A stretch of 61,655 nucleotides of DNA from Comamonas testosteroni (GCF_000761245.1 NZ_AWOR01000053.1:1-61655), one strand, 5' to 3'; positions 1 through 9,259 are shown, counted from the first letter of the stretch. Numbers and translations are program-made. Notes: generated by a model not told the origin, from the letters alone.

Positions 1-27
1 CGGGTTCGAGTCCCGTCCACTCCGCCA
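1..27 (+). tRNA. tRNA-Asp, 3' end only (cut by window edge)
   Basis: The first 27 bases are identical to the last 27 bases of the complete tRNA-Asp at 7417-7493 (T arm, acceptor 3' strand and CCA). The 5' part lies outside the window, so it cannot be told whether this is a whole second tRNA-Asp gene or only a 3' fragment left by a recombination event. Confidence 0.85.
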
Positions 28-32
28 GATTC

Positions 33-69
33 AAAAAGCCGCAATCAAGGAATTGGTTGCGGCTTTTTT
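33..69 (+). terminator. Rho-independent terminator after tRNA-Asp
   Basis: A 12-bp stem (AAAAAGCCGCAA paired with TTGCGGCTTTTT) ends in a T run. Nearly the same hairpin follows the complete tRNA-Asp at 7499-7534, so tRNA end and terminator are duplicated as a unit. Confidence 0.85.
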
Positions 70-304
70 CTTGTCTGTGACTCTCTGGCAGAGTTGATGT
101 GCTCCTGACTTTCTAGCAAGATACCCTTGCCATGCAAGTGCTATGGCGATACGCTATCGTTCACCCTTACAGATGTTGACAAAAGTTTTTCATACGGGAA
201 CTTTTGCTGCCAATCGGTACACCATCTTGTCACCATTGGGCCTGCTTCCCGGTGACTGTCTCATTCCTTCATTGTTGTTCGTTTAACCACAGCTCTTTCG
301 ATCC

Positions 305-703
305 ATGCGCCCGGCGTCTTCCTTTCTGCTGTCGCTGCTGATGTTTGCCTCCATCATCGGGGTGCAACTCATCGCCATGTGGCCCGCGGGTTCGCAAGAT
401 GTGGTGGCCATGGCTTATGTACTCGATGCAGAGCCGCACGAATACGGTGTCGATGTGCTGCAGGAGTTCGAGGACGATGTGGAAGAGGACACGGTGGAAT
501 TTTCCATTCACCGTCCGCATCGCACTGCCGAACTCAATCCGGCGCAAGATGATCGCAATGAATTGTTTGGCCCTCCCGAAGCGGTAGCTGTAGGTGTGGC
601 CGATGTCCGGGTGCCTCCTCAGGGGCATGTGGTGCACCCGACTTATCCCTGGCCGGAAAGCATGTTGCGTCCGCCAAGTCTCGGCCTGCCGCTGGCAGGC
701 TAG
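305..703 (+). CDS. Small exported acidic protein upstream of the metal-efflux operon (CzcI-like position)
   Basis: This 132-residue frame starts with a hydrophobic segment (about residues 5-28) that looks like a signal peptide or membrane anchor. An acidic, His-containing middle (EFEDDVEEDTVEFSIHRPHR) and a Pro-rich end follow. It lies in the same direction as, and 258 bp before, the czcC-like gene. Small exported proteins of unknown or regulatory role (CzcI and relatives) are known just upstream of czcCBA operons; here the likeness is position and character only, not a recognised motif. No clear ribosome-binding site is visible before the ATG. A longer open frame on the other strand (269-727) lacks such features. 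An imperfect hairpin at 715-732 follows the stop. Confidence 0.5.
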   Translation: MRPASSFLLSLLMFASIIGVQLIAMWPAGSQDVVAMAYVLDAEPHEYGVDVLQEFEDDVEEDTVEFSIHRPHRTAELNPAQDDRNELFGPPEAVAVGVADVRVPPQGHVVHPTYPWPESMLRPPSLGLPLAG

Positions 704-961
704 CTCCAGTTCAGCTGACGTCATCACGTCAGAACGTTTGAGCTGGGCTTTTTAGACCCCGATACCTGCCGCCCGTCATTCCAGCGCCTGCTGGCCTGGA
801 ATGTGCTTGTCTGCAAAGCTTGGCTCTGAGACAGGTCTGGGGTGGCTTCACCTGCTCAGGTGTAACTGATCCTGCATTGCATGCGGCGGCTGCCGCATGT
901 GCATGACGGGATTTCGACCCTTTCCTCACTTTATCTGCCCTCAAGAAGGCAGCTGTGTTCT

Positions 962-2320
962 ATGTTCAATAGATCGAGAGTGCCGGCTTCTTTCCCGGCC
1001 AAGGCCAGCCAGAATTCTTCTGGCCATGCACCATTGCGCAGCCTCAAGCGCTCGGCCGTCTTCGGACTGTGCCTTGCTGCCGCTCTGGCTGCGCATGCCC
1101 AGAATGCCAGCAGCGCACCACAAATCAGCAGCACGATTTCCGATCAGGTGCAGCCCAAGCTGACCCTGACGCAACTGCTACAGACCGTGCTGGACAACAA
1201 CCCTGAACTGCGCTCCGTTCAGCAGTCGAGCGTCACAGCTCAGGCGGCTGTGGTCAGCGCCGGTGCTCTGCCCAACCCCAAGCTGGAGTGGAGCCGCGGT
1301 GACAACAAGGCGCGCCTGGCATCGGCCACCCCTGGCAATGTGCAGACAATGGGGATCTCGGTCCCCATCGAAATGCCTTCCGTACGTGCTGCGCGCATAG
1401 AAGCCGCAGAAGCCGGGCAGAGAGCATCGGTGCACCAGATTGCCGCATCGCGCAATGCGCTCATTGCACAGGTCAAGCTCAAGGCCTATGAGGTGGTGCT
1501 GCGGCAGGCACAGGCACAGGCCGCCTATGACGCCGTCAAGCTGCTGGAGCAGGCTCATGAGCGGGTGCGGGTGCGTGTTTCCAGTGGTGAGGCGGCGCGC
1601 TACGAAATCATCAAGGCCGATGCCGAACTGATCAACGCGCGTCAGCAGGAGCAGTCTGCCCGTTTGCTGGCCGAGCAATCCCAGCTCACGCTCAATCGTC
1701 TGGCTGCAGGCCAGTTGCCCGGCCGCTTTGACCTGGCCCTGTCCTTGCAGGATCCGGTGGCGCAAGCCCAGTTGAAGAACATCAATTGGCAGTCCCATCC
1801 GGAACTGCTGCAGCTGCAGTCCGAGGTGGACAAGGCCGAAGCACAGAAGAACGGTGCCAAAGCCAGCCGATGGCCGGGTCTTGAGCTGCGTTATGCGCAG
1901 ACCCGCGAGCCCGATATCCGCAACAACACCATCGGCGTGAGCATGCAGATTCCGCTGTTCGACCAGCGCCGTGGCCCGATTGACGAGGCCGCATCGGAAG
2001 CCGAGCGCGCACGTCTGCGCATGGATGGCCGCAGGGCCGAGCTGGAGCAGCAGATGCTGCAGGCCTGGAAGGTCATGGAGATGGCGCAGGTTCGCATCAA
2101 GGCCCTGAGCGAAGGGTCGGTGCGCGAGGCTGAATCGGCACTGCGCGTGGCCGAGGCGGCTTACCGCTACGGCGAGCGAGGCATTCTCGATGTGCTGGAT
2201 GCCCAGCGCGTGCTGCGCACGGTGCGCGCCGATTTGCTGGAGGCCCGCTATCAGCTGCAGTCGGCACGGATCGAGCTGGACTTTCTGGCCGGTCGCTATG
2301 CCGAGCCTTCCTCGCTTTGA
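962..2320 (+). CDS. Outer-membrane channel of a heavy-metal RND efflux system (CzcC/TolC family)
   Basis: TolC-family outer membrane factor, the exit duct of a tripartite efflux pump whose other parts follow directly. I place the start at the ATG at 962, because the residues after it form a basic region, a hydrophobic stretch (about 30-44) and an AHA-Q cleavage site; an upstream in-frame ATG at 881 would bury that signal. The remaining roughly 410 residues are rich in Ala, Gln, Glu and Arg in the long heptad-like helices of OMF proteins, with the family's internal duplication. It ends 46 bp before the adaptor gene, as part of the operon 962-7025. Confidence 0.88.
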   Translation: MFNRSRVPASFPAKASQNSSGHAPLRSLKRSAVFGLCLAAALAAHAQNASSAPQISSTISDQVQPKLTLTQLLQTVLDNNPELRSVQQSSVTAQAAVVSAGALPNPKLEWSRGDNKARLASATPGNVQTMGISVPIEMPSVRAARIEAAEAGQRASVHQIAASRNALIAQVKLKAYEVVLRQAQAQAAYDAVKLLEQAHERVRVRVSSGEAARYEIIKADAELINARQQEQSARLLAEQSQLTLNRLAAGQLPGRFDLALSLQDPVAQAQLKNINWQSHPELLQLQSEVDKAEAQKNGAKASRWPGLELRYAQTREPDIRNNTIGVSMQIPLFDQRRGPIDEAASEAERARLRMDGRRAELEQQMLQAWKVMEMAQVRIKALSEGSVREAESALRVAEAAYRYGERGILDVLDAQRVLRTVRADLLEARYQLQSARIELDFLAGRYAEPSSL

Positions 2321-2366
2321 ACCTTCAAAGTCAAGACCACGTTTTCGTATTTTTTGAATTCGCTTT

Positions 2367-3575
2367 ATGTCTTCTCATCATCATTCAAGGACTGCGCGTC
2401 CTGCCTCTCTGGTTCTGGCACTGGCGCTGGCCGGGCTGACAACGTTGACCCTGACCGCCTGCGGCAAGGACGAGCAGGCGACTGCTGCAGTTGCTGCTGC
2501 CGATACCAAGGCTGAACTGGACCCCATGGAAGTGGTGGTCTCGGCCGAAATGGCAAGCAACTTCAAGACCGCTGCGGTAGCGCAGGCCGAGGTTGCATCG
2601 GTGCAGGAAATTGCCGGTCGCATTGAAGCCAACGAGCGCAAGGTCACCCGCATCGGTGCGGCCGTGACAGGCCGTGTGACCGAGGTGCTGGCCGAAACCG
2701 GCGATCGCGTCAAAACGGGTCAGACCCTGGCGCGCGTCGCCAGCCCCGAGCTGACCACGGCTCAGCTGGCCTATATGCGAGCCAGTGCCACGGCGACTTT
2801 GGCCGAGCGCTCCGTAGAGCGGGCACGTCAGCTGATTGCTGCCGACGTGATTGGCTCTGCAGAACTGCTGCGCCGTGAATCCGAAGTACAGATTGCGCGC
2901 GCAGAGCTGCGGGCAGCAGGCGATCAACTCAAGCTGATGGGGCTGTCTGCCGATGCGCTGAGCAGTTTGCGAGCCAAGGGCAGTGTGGCACCGAATGCCG
3001 CCATCACGGCTTCTGCCGCCGGCATCGTGATCGAGCGCCAGGTCAGTCAGGGTCAGGTGGCACAGCCTGGAGACCCTCTGTTCACCGTGGCTGATCTCTC
3101 CAACGTCTGGGTGGTGGGCGCCTTGCCCGAGCAGATCGCGCGCAGCGTGCAGACTGGGCAGAGCGTGCAGGTCGATGTGCCGGCGCTGGGACTGACCGTC
3201 GAGGAGACACCCATCTCGGGCAAGATCATCTACGTGGGTGACACAGTGTCCCCCGAAACCCGCACCGTGACCATCCGTACGCAGGTGGACAACAAGGATC
3301 TGGCGCTCAAGCCCCAGATGCTGGCCACCATGAAGATTCAAGGCGCGATGGAGAAAACTCTTGCGATCCCTGCGCTGGCCGTGGTCCGCGAGAACGACAA
3401 GGACCATGTCTACGTCAAGAAGGCCGAAAACCACTACCGCCTGACTCCGGTGGAGCTGGGTGCGACCAGCGCTGGTCTGCGACCTTTGATCAAGGGGCTG
3501 AGCGAAGGCACGCAGATCGTGGTCGAAGGTGCGTTCCACCTGAACAACGAGCGCAAGCGCGCAGAACTGGAGTAA
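2367..3575 (+). CDS. Periplasmic adaptor of heavy-metal RND efflux (CzcB-like membrane-fusion lipoprotein)
   Basis: Membrane-fusion protein linking the inner-membrane RND pump to the outer-membrane channel. The N-terminus carries a signal sequence ending in the lipobox LTAC with Cys32, so the mature protein should be lipid-anchored. Barrel-sandwich (GRIEANERKVTRIGAAVTGR), helical hairpin (about 130-190) and beta-barrel (SQGQVAQPGDPLFTVADLS) regions can be followed in order, and the C-terminal end resembles the membrane-proximal domain of the CzcB family. The His cluster after the start (MSSHHHSR) precedes the membrane segment and is probably not a metal site. The stop is 4 bp before the pump gene, implying tight co-translation. 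Confidence 0.9.
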   Translation: MSSHHHSRTARPASLVLALALAGLTTLTLTACGKDEQATAAVAAADTKAELDPMEVVVSAEMASNFKTAAVAQAEVASVQEIAGRIEANERKVTRIGAAVTGRVTEVLAETGDRVKTGQTLARVASPELTTAQLAYMRASATATLAERSVERARQLIAADVIGSAELLRRESEVQIARAELRAAGDQLKLMGLSADALSSLRAKGSVAPNAAITASAAGIVIERQVSQGQVAQPGDPLFTVADLSNVWVVGALPEQIARSVQTGQSVQVDVPALGLTVEETPISGKIIYVGDTVSPETRTVTIRTQVDNKDLALKPQMLATMKIQGAMEKTLAIPALAVVRENDKDHVYVKKAENHYRLTPVELGATSAGLRPLIKGLSEGTQIVVEGAFHLNNERKRAELE

Positions 3576-3579
3576 GCCC

Positions 3580-6500
3580 ATGATTGCCTCCATGATTCGT
3601 GCCGCGCTATCGCAGCGGCTGGTGGTGGTCGTGCTGGCGCTGGTGATGTGTGGATTCGGCCTGCGTGCTGCCATGAATCTGTCGGTGGACGCCTTCCCCG
3701 ATGTGACCAATGTGCAGGTTCAGGTGGCCACCGAAGCTCCCGGCCGCTCGCCCGAAGAGATCGAGCGATTTGTCACCGTGCCTCTGGAAATCGCCATGAC
3801 GGGCTTGCCCGGTCTGGCCGAGATGCGCTCGCTCAACAAGAGTGGTCTGTCCATCATCACGCTGGTGTTCACCGATGCGACCGATGTGTATTTTGCCCGC
3901 CAACTGGTGACGGAGCGTCTGATCGAAGTCACGCCGCGCATGCCCGAAGGCATCGTGCCGGTGCTGGGACCGGTATCCACGGGCCTGGGCGAGGTCTATC
4001 AGTACACGCTGGACCACCCCGATGATGGCAAGCGTGAGCTGACCCAGGCGGAGCTGACGGAGCGCCGCACCATCCAGGACTGGGTGGCGCGGCCCTTGCT
4101 GCGCTCCATTCCCGGCGTGGCTGAAATCAACTCCCAGGGCGGCTATGTCAAGCAGTACCAGGTGCTGGTTGATCCTGCTCGCCTGCGTCACTACAACCTG
4201 AGCGTGCGCCAGGTGGTGCAAGCCGTGGCGGACAACAATGCCAATGCCAGTGGCGGCATCCTGCCGCAGGTGACCGAGCAGTATCTGATTCGCGGCGTGG
4301 GCATGATCCGGACGCTGGACGATATCGGCAACATCGTGCTCAAGGAGCAGGGAGGAGTGCCGGTCTATGTGCGTGATGTGGCCAAGGTGCAGATCGATGC
4401 CGAGGTGCGACAGGGTGCCATCATCAAGGGCGGCTATACCGAAAGCGTCTCCGGCATCGTGCTGATGATGCGCGGAGGCAATGCCAAGGAGGTAGTGACC
4501 CGCGTGAAGGAGCGCGTGGCGGAGATCAACGCCAAGGGTATGCTGCCTGGCGGTCTGCAGATCGTTCCCTACTACGACCGTACCGATCTGGTCGATTCCG
4601 CCCTGTGGACCGTGGGCAAGGTGCTGATTGAAGGCATCTTCCTGGTGGTGGTGGTGTTGTTCATCTTCCTCGGCGATGTGCGATCCAGTCTGATCGTTGT
4701 GGCGACGCTGATCATCACGCCGCTGACGACCTTCATACTGATGAACAAATACGGCATTTCGGCCAACCTGATGTCCTTGGGAGGGTTGGCGATTGCCATC
4801 GGCCTGATGGTGGACGCGACCGTGGTGGTGGTGGAAAACGTGTTCCACAAACTGGGGCAGGCGGGTAATTCGCGCGGCGAGCGCATTCGCACCGTGCTGT
4901 CTGCCACCGTGGAAGTGGCTACACCCACCATATTCGGCATTGCCATCATCATCTTGGTGTTCCTGCCTCTGATGACGCTGCAAGGCATCGAAGGCAAGAT
5001 GTTCGGCCCGCTGGCGCTGACCATCGCCATGGCTCTGGCGATCTCGCTGGCTGTGTCGCTGTTCCTGTCGCCCGTGCTGTGCTCCTACTTCCTCAAGGGC
5101 GGCGCCGATCACGATACCAAGCTGATTGGCTTCCTCAAGCGCCACTATCTGCGTTTGCTCGACGGTGCGACTGCGCGCAACCGCCTGACACTGGCTGTGG
5201 CCGTGGCTTTGCTGATCGGATCGCTGGGCCTGTTCCCGTTCTTGGGTAAGTCTTTCATGCCGACCATGAAGGAAGGTGCGCTGACACCGCAGATCAACCG
5301 CGTGCCCAGCATTTCCCTGGATGAATCCATTCGCATGGAAATGGCTGCCATGAAGGAAGTGGCACAGGTGCCTGGCGTTAAGTCCGTGGTCTCCAAGCTG
5401 GGGCGTGGCGAATCGCCGGCCGATCCTGCTGGCCCCAATGAGTCTGACCCCATCGTGCTGCTGGACCCCGAGTCCGAGCGTACCCAGGATGAGATCGACG
5501 AAGAGATTCGTCAGCGCCTGTCCAAGATTCCCGGCGTGCAGATTGTGCTGTCCCAGCCTATCTCCGAGCGTGTGGATGAAATGGTGACTGGCGTGCGCTC
5601 GCAACTGGCTGTGAAGGTGTTCGGGGACGAGCTGGAAGACCTCAAGGAAGTCTCCGAGCAGGTGGCGCGCATTCTAAAGAGCGTCTCCGGCAGTACGGAC
5701 ATCCGTATCGAGCGACTCTCGGGTCAGCAGGCTCTGACGGTGGATATCGACCGTAAGGCGATTGCCCGCCACGGTCTGAACGTTGCCGATGTGCAAAGTC
5801 TGCTGGAGTCCGCCATTGGCGGCAGGGACGTGACGACCTTGTATGAGGGCGAGCGTCGTTACTCGGTGGTGGTGCGTTTCCCCGAGTCCTATCGTGGATC
5901 GCCCGAAGCCATTGGCGCAACTCTGCTGACCACGGCGGCTGGCGCGCAAGTGCCGCTGAGCAGCCTGGCCAAGATCGAACTGGTCGATGGCCCTGCGCAG
6001 ATCAGCCGCGAAGGTGGCAAGCGCCGCGTGGTGGTGGGCGCGAACGTGGAAGGGCGTGACCTGGCTGGCTTTGTGGCCGAGGTCGAGCAGCGCCTGGACA
6101 AGGAGGTGAAACTGCCCGACGGCTATTACTTCAAGTTCGGCGGTCAGTTCGAAAACATGGAGCGCGCCATGGGCACGCTGCAGGTGATCGTGCCGCTGAC
6201 CATCGTGGCCATCTTCTTCCTGCTGTTCCTGCTGTTCAATTCCATCAAGCTGGCAAGCCTGATCATTCTGGTGCTGCCCTTTGCTTCGATTGGCGGCCTG
6301 ATTGGTCTGTTTGTCACGGGTGAATATGTGAGTGTGCCGGCATCGGTGGGCTTTATTGCCCTGTGGGGTATTGCTGTGCTGAACGGCGTGGTACTTGTAT
6401 CCAGCATTCGCCAACTGCGCCAGGACGGCATGGACGTGGCCGAAGCCGTGCGCGAAGGCTGTACTCAGCGCTTCCGCCCTGTGATGATGACCGCAACCGT

Positions 6501-6669
6501 GGCTTTGCTGGGACTGGTGCCATTCCTGTTTGCGACAGGTCCCGGCTCCGAGGTTCAGCGTCCCTTGGCTATTGTGGTGATCGGTGGTTTGATTACCTCG
6601 ACTTTGTTGACGCTGGTGGTGCTGCCTACGCTGTACCGCTGGTTTGACGAGAAGCCGACCGAGGCTTGA
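3580..6669 (+). CDS. Heavy-metal RND efflux pump (CzcA/CusA family)
   Basis: Proton-driven inner-membrane metal exporter of 1029 residues, the usual HME-RND length. It shows an N-terminal membrane helix, a large periplasmic loop, a block of helices (about 340-530), the second periplasmic loop, and the last helical block (about 870-1020). The proton-relay helix reads LAIAIGLMVDATVVVVEN. The second Asp and the Glu known from CzcA are present, but the DFG start seen in Zn/Co/Cd-type CzcA is AIG here, closer to the monovalent or uncharacterised HME subgroups. Substrate (Zn/Co/Cd, Cu/Ag or other) therefore cannot be read with confidence. The PII-like gene follows 20 bp downstream. Confidence 0.92.
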   Translation: MIASMIRAALSQRLVVVVLALVMCGFGLRAAMNLSVDAFPDVTNVQVQVATEAPGRSPEEIERFVTVPLEIAMTGLPGLAEMRSLNKSGLSIITLVFTDATDVYFARQLVTERLIEVTPRMPEGIVPVLGPVSTGLGEVYQYTLDHPDDGKRELTQAELTERRTIQDWVARPLLRSIPGVAEINSQGGYVKQYQVLVDPARLRHYNLSVRQVVQAVADNNANASGGILPQVTEQYLIRGVGMIRTLDDIGNIVLKEQGGVPVYVRDVAKVQIDAEVRQGAIIKGGYTESVSGIVLMMRGGNAKEVVTRVKERVAEINAKGMLPGGLQIVPYYDRTDLVDSALWTVGKVLIEGIFLVVVVLFIFLGDVRSSLIVVATLIITPLTTFILMNKYGISANLMSLGGLAIAIGLMVDATVVVVENVFHKLGQAGNSRGERIRTVLSATVEVATPTIFGIAIIILVFLPLMTLQGIEGKMFGPLALTIAMALAISLAVSLFLSPVLCSYFLKGGADHDTKLIGFLKRHYLRLLDGATARNRLTLAVAVALLIGSLGLFPFLGKSFMPTMKEGALTPQINRVPSISLDESIRMEMAAMKEVAQVPGVKSVVSKLGRGESPADPAGPNESDPIVLLDPESERTQDEIDEEIRQRLSKIPGVQIVLSQPISERVDEMVTGVRSQLAVKVFGDELEDLKEVSEQVARILKSVSGSTDIRIERLSGQQALTVDIDRKAIARHGLNVADVQSLLESAIGGRDVTTLYEGERRYSVVVRFPESYRGSPEAIGATLLTTAAGAQVPLSSLAKIELVDGPAQISREGGKRRVVVGANVEGRDLAGFVAEVEQRLDKEVKLPDGYYFKFGGQFENMERAMGTLQVIVPLTIVAIFFLLFLLFNSIKLASLIILVLPFASIGGLIGLFVTGEYVSVPASVGFIALWGIAVLNGVVLVSSIRQLRQDGMDVAEAVREGCTQRFRPVMMTATVALLGLVPFLFATGPGSEVQRPLAIVVIGGLITSTLLTLVVLPTLYRWFDEKPTEA

Positions 6670-6689
6670 TTTGAGAAAGGAGTGATCCG

Positions 6690-7025
6690 ATGACGATGAA
6701 AGAAATCCGCGCCATCGTGCGTCCCAGCCGGCTGGAGCGTCTGCGCACCGAGCTGCGTGCGATTCCGAATTTTCCCGGCGTGACGATTTTCAAGGCCGAG
6801 GGCTTTACGGCCCCCGCGGCAGTGGACAAGCGTACGGTCAAGGATGAGCTGACCGATTTTTCGGACAAGCTCATGGTCTGCGTGATCGTGGAAGAGTCCA
6901 TGGTGGAGCCGATTCGTGAAGCAATCGTCGCGGCCTGCCGCACCGGGCAGATTGGCGACGGTCTGGTCTGGACAGTGGATATCGGCGAGATGCATCGCAT
7001 CCGTGACGGCGGCGCCGTGAGCTGA
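6690..7025 (+). CDS. PII-like (GlnB-superfamily) protein of the metal-efflux operon
   Basis: A 111-residue protein with the small alpha/beta ferredoxin-like fold of PII: KEIRAIVRPSRLERLRTEL at the start, a variable middle where PII has its T-loop, then IVEESMVEPIREAIVAACRTGQIGDGLVWTVDI, matching the PII C-terminal signature. PII-like proteins encoded next to CzcA/CusA-type pumps are a recognised subgroup (sometimes called PII-NG) thought to sense or bind metals or tune the pump. AAAGGAG sits 7 bp before the ATG. It is the last gene of the operon and is followed by a terminator at 7046-7075. Role here is inferred from family and neighbourhood. Confidence 0.85.
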   Translation: MTMKEIRAIVRPSRLERLRTELRAIPNFPGVTIFKAEGFTAPAAVDKRTVKDELTDFSDKLMVCVIVEESMVEPIREAIVAACRTGQIGDGLVWTVDIGEMHRIRDGGAVS

Positions 7026-7045
7026 TGCAGGTTTGGCACTGAAAG

Positions 7046-7075
7046 AAAAAGGGATGCGCTCTGCATCCCTTTTTT
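7046..7075 (+). terminator. Terminator of the metal-efflux operon
   Basis: AAAAAGGGATGC pairs with GCATCCCTTTTT around a short loop and ends in a T run, 20 bp after the PII-like stop. Confidence 0.9.
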
Positions 7076-7173
7076 CATGCTTTCGACAAAATCTTGGAAG
7101 TTTGAAAAAACTGGCGAAAACCCTGTGCTACAATTTTTGCATTGCAGCAGAGAAACACTGTTTCATTGCTTCA

Positions 7174-7249
<76 letters not shown>

Positions 7250-7292
7250 AAATTTTGACGGCGAGTCGCAAGACTCGAATCGTTCTAGGATT

Positions 7293-7368
7293 GACCCTAT
7301 CGTCTAGAGGCCTAGGACATCACCCTTTCACGGTGAGTACCGGGGTTCGAATCCCCGTAGGGTCGCCA
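7293..7368 (+). tRNA. tRNA-Glu (TTC anticodon)
   Basis: 76 nt. Acceptor GACCCTA pairs with TAGGGTC, the anticodon loop CTTTCAC gives TTC, the T arm reads GGGGTTCGAATCCCC, and CCA is encoded. Confidence 0.95.
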
Positions 7369-7416
7369 AGTTTGAAGCGCTTGTAGCTATATAATATGTA
7401 GCAAAGCTTCCTGCCA

Positions 7417-7493
7417 GGAGTGGTAGTTCAGTTGGTTAGAATACCGGCCTGTCACGCCGGGGGTCGCGGGTTCGAGTCCCGTCCACTCCGCCA
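7417..7493 (+). tRNA. tRNA-Asp (GTC anticodon)
   Basis: 77 nt. Acceptor GGAGTGG pairs with CCACTCC, the anticodon loop CTGTCAC gives GTC, and CCA is encoded. Its last 27 bases are repeated at the left edge of the window. Confidence 0.95.
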
Positions 7494-7498
7494 GATTT

Positions 7499-7534
7499 AA
7501 AAAGCCGCAATCAAGCAATTGATTGCGGCTTTTT
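7499..7534 (+). terminator. Terminator of the tRNA-Ala/Glu/Asp cluster
   Basis: AAAAAGCCGCAATCA pairs with TGATTGCGGCTTTTT. It is a near copy of the hairpin at 33-69. Confidence 0.9.
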
Positions 7535-7587
7535 CTTTGCCCGGGATCCGGAGAAAAGGCCTTGCGGCAAGGCCTTTGATTTATCCG

Positions 7588-8346
7588 TTATTTCGGGGCC
7601 ATGCGAATGGCGCCGTCCAGGCGGATGACTTCACCATTGAGCATGTCGTTTTCCAGGATCTGCTTGACCAGCTTGGCGTAGTCCTCGGGCTTGCCCAGGC
7701 GACTGGGGAAAGGGACGCTGGCGGCCAGTGCATCCTGAACTTCCTGCGGCATGGTGAAAAGCATGGGGGTGCCGAAGATGCCGGGTGCAATCGTCATATT
7801 GCGAATGCCGCTGCGAGCCAGGTCGCGAGCAATGGGCAGCGTCATGCCGACCACGCCGCCCTTGGATGCAGAGTAGGCTGCCTGTCCGATCTGACCGTCA
7901 TAGGCAGCGACGCTGGCGGTGGAAATCAGAACACCGCGCTCGCCAGTAGGCTCTGGTTCATTCTTGCTCATGGCGTCCGCCGCCAGTCGAATCATGTTGA
8001 AAGTGCCGACCAGGTTGACCATGATGGTCTTGGTATAGACGGCCAGGCTGTGCGGGCCGCTCTTGCCTACGGTTTTCTCGGCCGGTGCAATGCCGGCGCA
8101 GTTGATCAGGCCGGCGAGTTTGCCCAGACTTGTGGCTTTGGCGACCACAGCTTGACCATCGGCCTCATTGCTGACATCGCAGCGCAGATAGACGCCGCCG
8201 ATTTCGCTGGCCACGGCCTCGCCGCGCTCTGCATTCATGTCGGCAATTACGACCTTTCCGCCATTGGCGGCCAGCATGCGCGCCGTGCCTTCACCCAAGC
8301 CCGAAGCACCACCAGTCACGATGAATACGCGATCCTGAATCTGCAT
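7588..8346 (-). CDS. Short-chain dehydrogenase, 3-hydroxyacyl-CoA dehydrogenase type 2-like
   Basis: SDR of 252 residues that should oxidise a 3-hydroxyacyl-CoA with NAD. It has the N-terminal cofactor motif TGGASGLG (residues 11-18), an NCAG motif, and a catalytic Ser...YSASK set ([23 protein letters not shown]). The pattern [13 protein letters not shown] with APGIFGTPM near the C-terminus matches bacterial HSD17B10-like enzymes of fatty-acid and branched-chain amino acid breakdown. I start it at the ATG at 8346, preceded by AAGGAGACAGTTC; the frame stays open to 8538 without a better start. A perfect 7+7 inverted repeat at 8378-8393 lies in its promoter region. Confidence 0.88.
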   Translation of the reverse strand: MQIQDRVFIVTGGASGLGEGTARMLAANGGKVVIADMNAERGEAVASEIGGVYLRCDVSNEADGQAVVAKATSLGKLAGLINCAGIAPAEKTVGKSGPHSLAVYTKTIMVNLVGTFNMIRLAADAMSKNEPEPTGERGVLISTASVAAYDGQIGQAAYSASKGGVVGMTLPIARDLARSGIRNMTIAPGIFGTPMLFTMPQEVQDALAASVPFPSRLGKPEDYAKLVKQILENDMLNGEVIRLDGAIRMAPK

Positions 8347-8377
8347 GAACTGTCTCCTTGTTTGATGTCTGTTGACG

Positions 8378-8393
8378 TTGACGTAAACGTCAA
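8378..8393. promoter_or_regulatory. Palindromic operator, LiuR/MerR-like (TTGACGT-AA-ACGTCAA)
   Basis: A perfect 7-bp inverted repeat with a 2-bp centre, 32 bp before the dehydrogenase start. It resembles sites reported for LiuR-type MerR regulators of branched-chain amino acid and acyl-CoA catabolism. The regulator gene is not in the window. Confidence 0.55.
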
Positions 8394-8438
8394 TTATGCA
8401 CAGAGCGGAGGAGGTGGAGACCTGAGGAAAGCGCGCAT

Positions 8439-8470
8439 AAAAAAAAGCCCAATCGGAAAGATTGGGCTTT
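8439..8470 (-). terminator. Terminator downstream of the phasin gene
   Basis: GCCCAATC/GATTGGGC stem with an A run on its left, so it has the T run in the minus-strand direction. It lies between phasin stop and dehydrogenase start. A second strong hairpin without T run (GGTCGGCAT/ATGCCGACC) sits at 8526-8555. Confidence 0.75.
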
Positions 8471-8618
8471 GAAGGGATCCATGAAACGGGGGTTTCAGGA
8501 GGATCCAAGGAGACAACTTGCGCAAGGTCGGCATCCACATCGATGCATGCCGACCTGACATGCTGGCAATTATAGGGTAAACCCTAGCAGTTTGCCAAGC
8601 ACGCCAATAACCATGTGC

Positions 8619-9167
8619 TTAACGCTTGGCAGTGGTCGTGGCCTTGACAGCTTCGGTTGCTGTCTTGGTGGCCGCGTTGAAATTGGCTTCGGCCATGTCG
8701 GAGGCTTGCTTCACTGCCTTTTGCACGGATTCGAAAGCGTTGTTGGCGGCAGAGACGGCGCTCTTGACCATGGCCACAGCGGATTCGGAGCCGGCAGGCG
8801 CATTCTTGGTGGAGTTATCCAGCAGGGAGTTGAAGCTCTTGCGGGCTTCGGTGGATTGCACTTCCAGAGCCTTGTTGAATTCGCCGGCAGTGTTGCTGGC
8901 GATGTCATACAGATGGCGGCTGTAGGAAGCAGTCTTCTCGGCCAGAGGCTGGAACAGGCCGGCTTGCAGAGTCAGCAGTTCCTGGGCGTCCTTGACGCTG
9001 AGCACGGCTTGGGTGTGCTGGGCAGCTTCGGTCAGGGCGGCGCGCGAAGCGGTGACGTTCAGTTCCACCAGCTTTTCCACGCCTTCAAAAGCTTTGCTGG
9101 TCAGGCCGAACAGCGTTTCGAAGTGGGCTTTTTGTGCGCTCAGGATTTGGTCAGGGGTCAGGCTCAT
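8619..9167 (-). CDS. phaP: Phasin, polyhydroxyalkanoate granule surface protein
   Basis: 182-residue Ala-rich, fully helical protein starting [22 protein letters not shown], the usual opening of Burkholderiales phasins. The phasin_2 region covers roughly residues 5-110 and is followed by a low-complexity Ala/Thr/Lys tail. Phasins coat PHA granules and set their number and size. The upstream region carries two TGC-N3-GCA elements of the kind bound by the PHA-responsive repressor PhaR/PhbF. It is transcribed alone, with a terminator at 8439-8470. Confidence 0.9.
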   Translation of the reverse strand: MSLTPDQILSAQKAHFETLFGLTSKAFEGVEKLVELNVTASRAALTEAAQHTQAVLSVKDAQELLTLQAGLFQPLAEKTASYSRHLYDIASNTAGEFNKALEVQSTEARKSFNSLLDNSTKNAPAGSESAVAMVKSAVSAANNAFESVQKAVKQASDMAEANFNAATKTATEAVKATTTAKR

Positions 9168-9259
9168 GGCAATTCTCCAAAATTACGGATCTAACAAAGG
9201 GATCGGACCGGAGGAAACTCTGCCCTGACATGGCCGCTAGCTCTGAGCTAGTTCTATGT

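Noticed and set aside
3607..5604. 665-codon open frame opposite the RND pump
   Set aside because: His/Gln/Arg-rich shadow of a well-supported gene; no domain visible.
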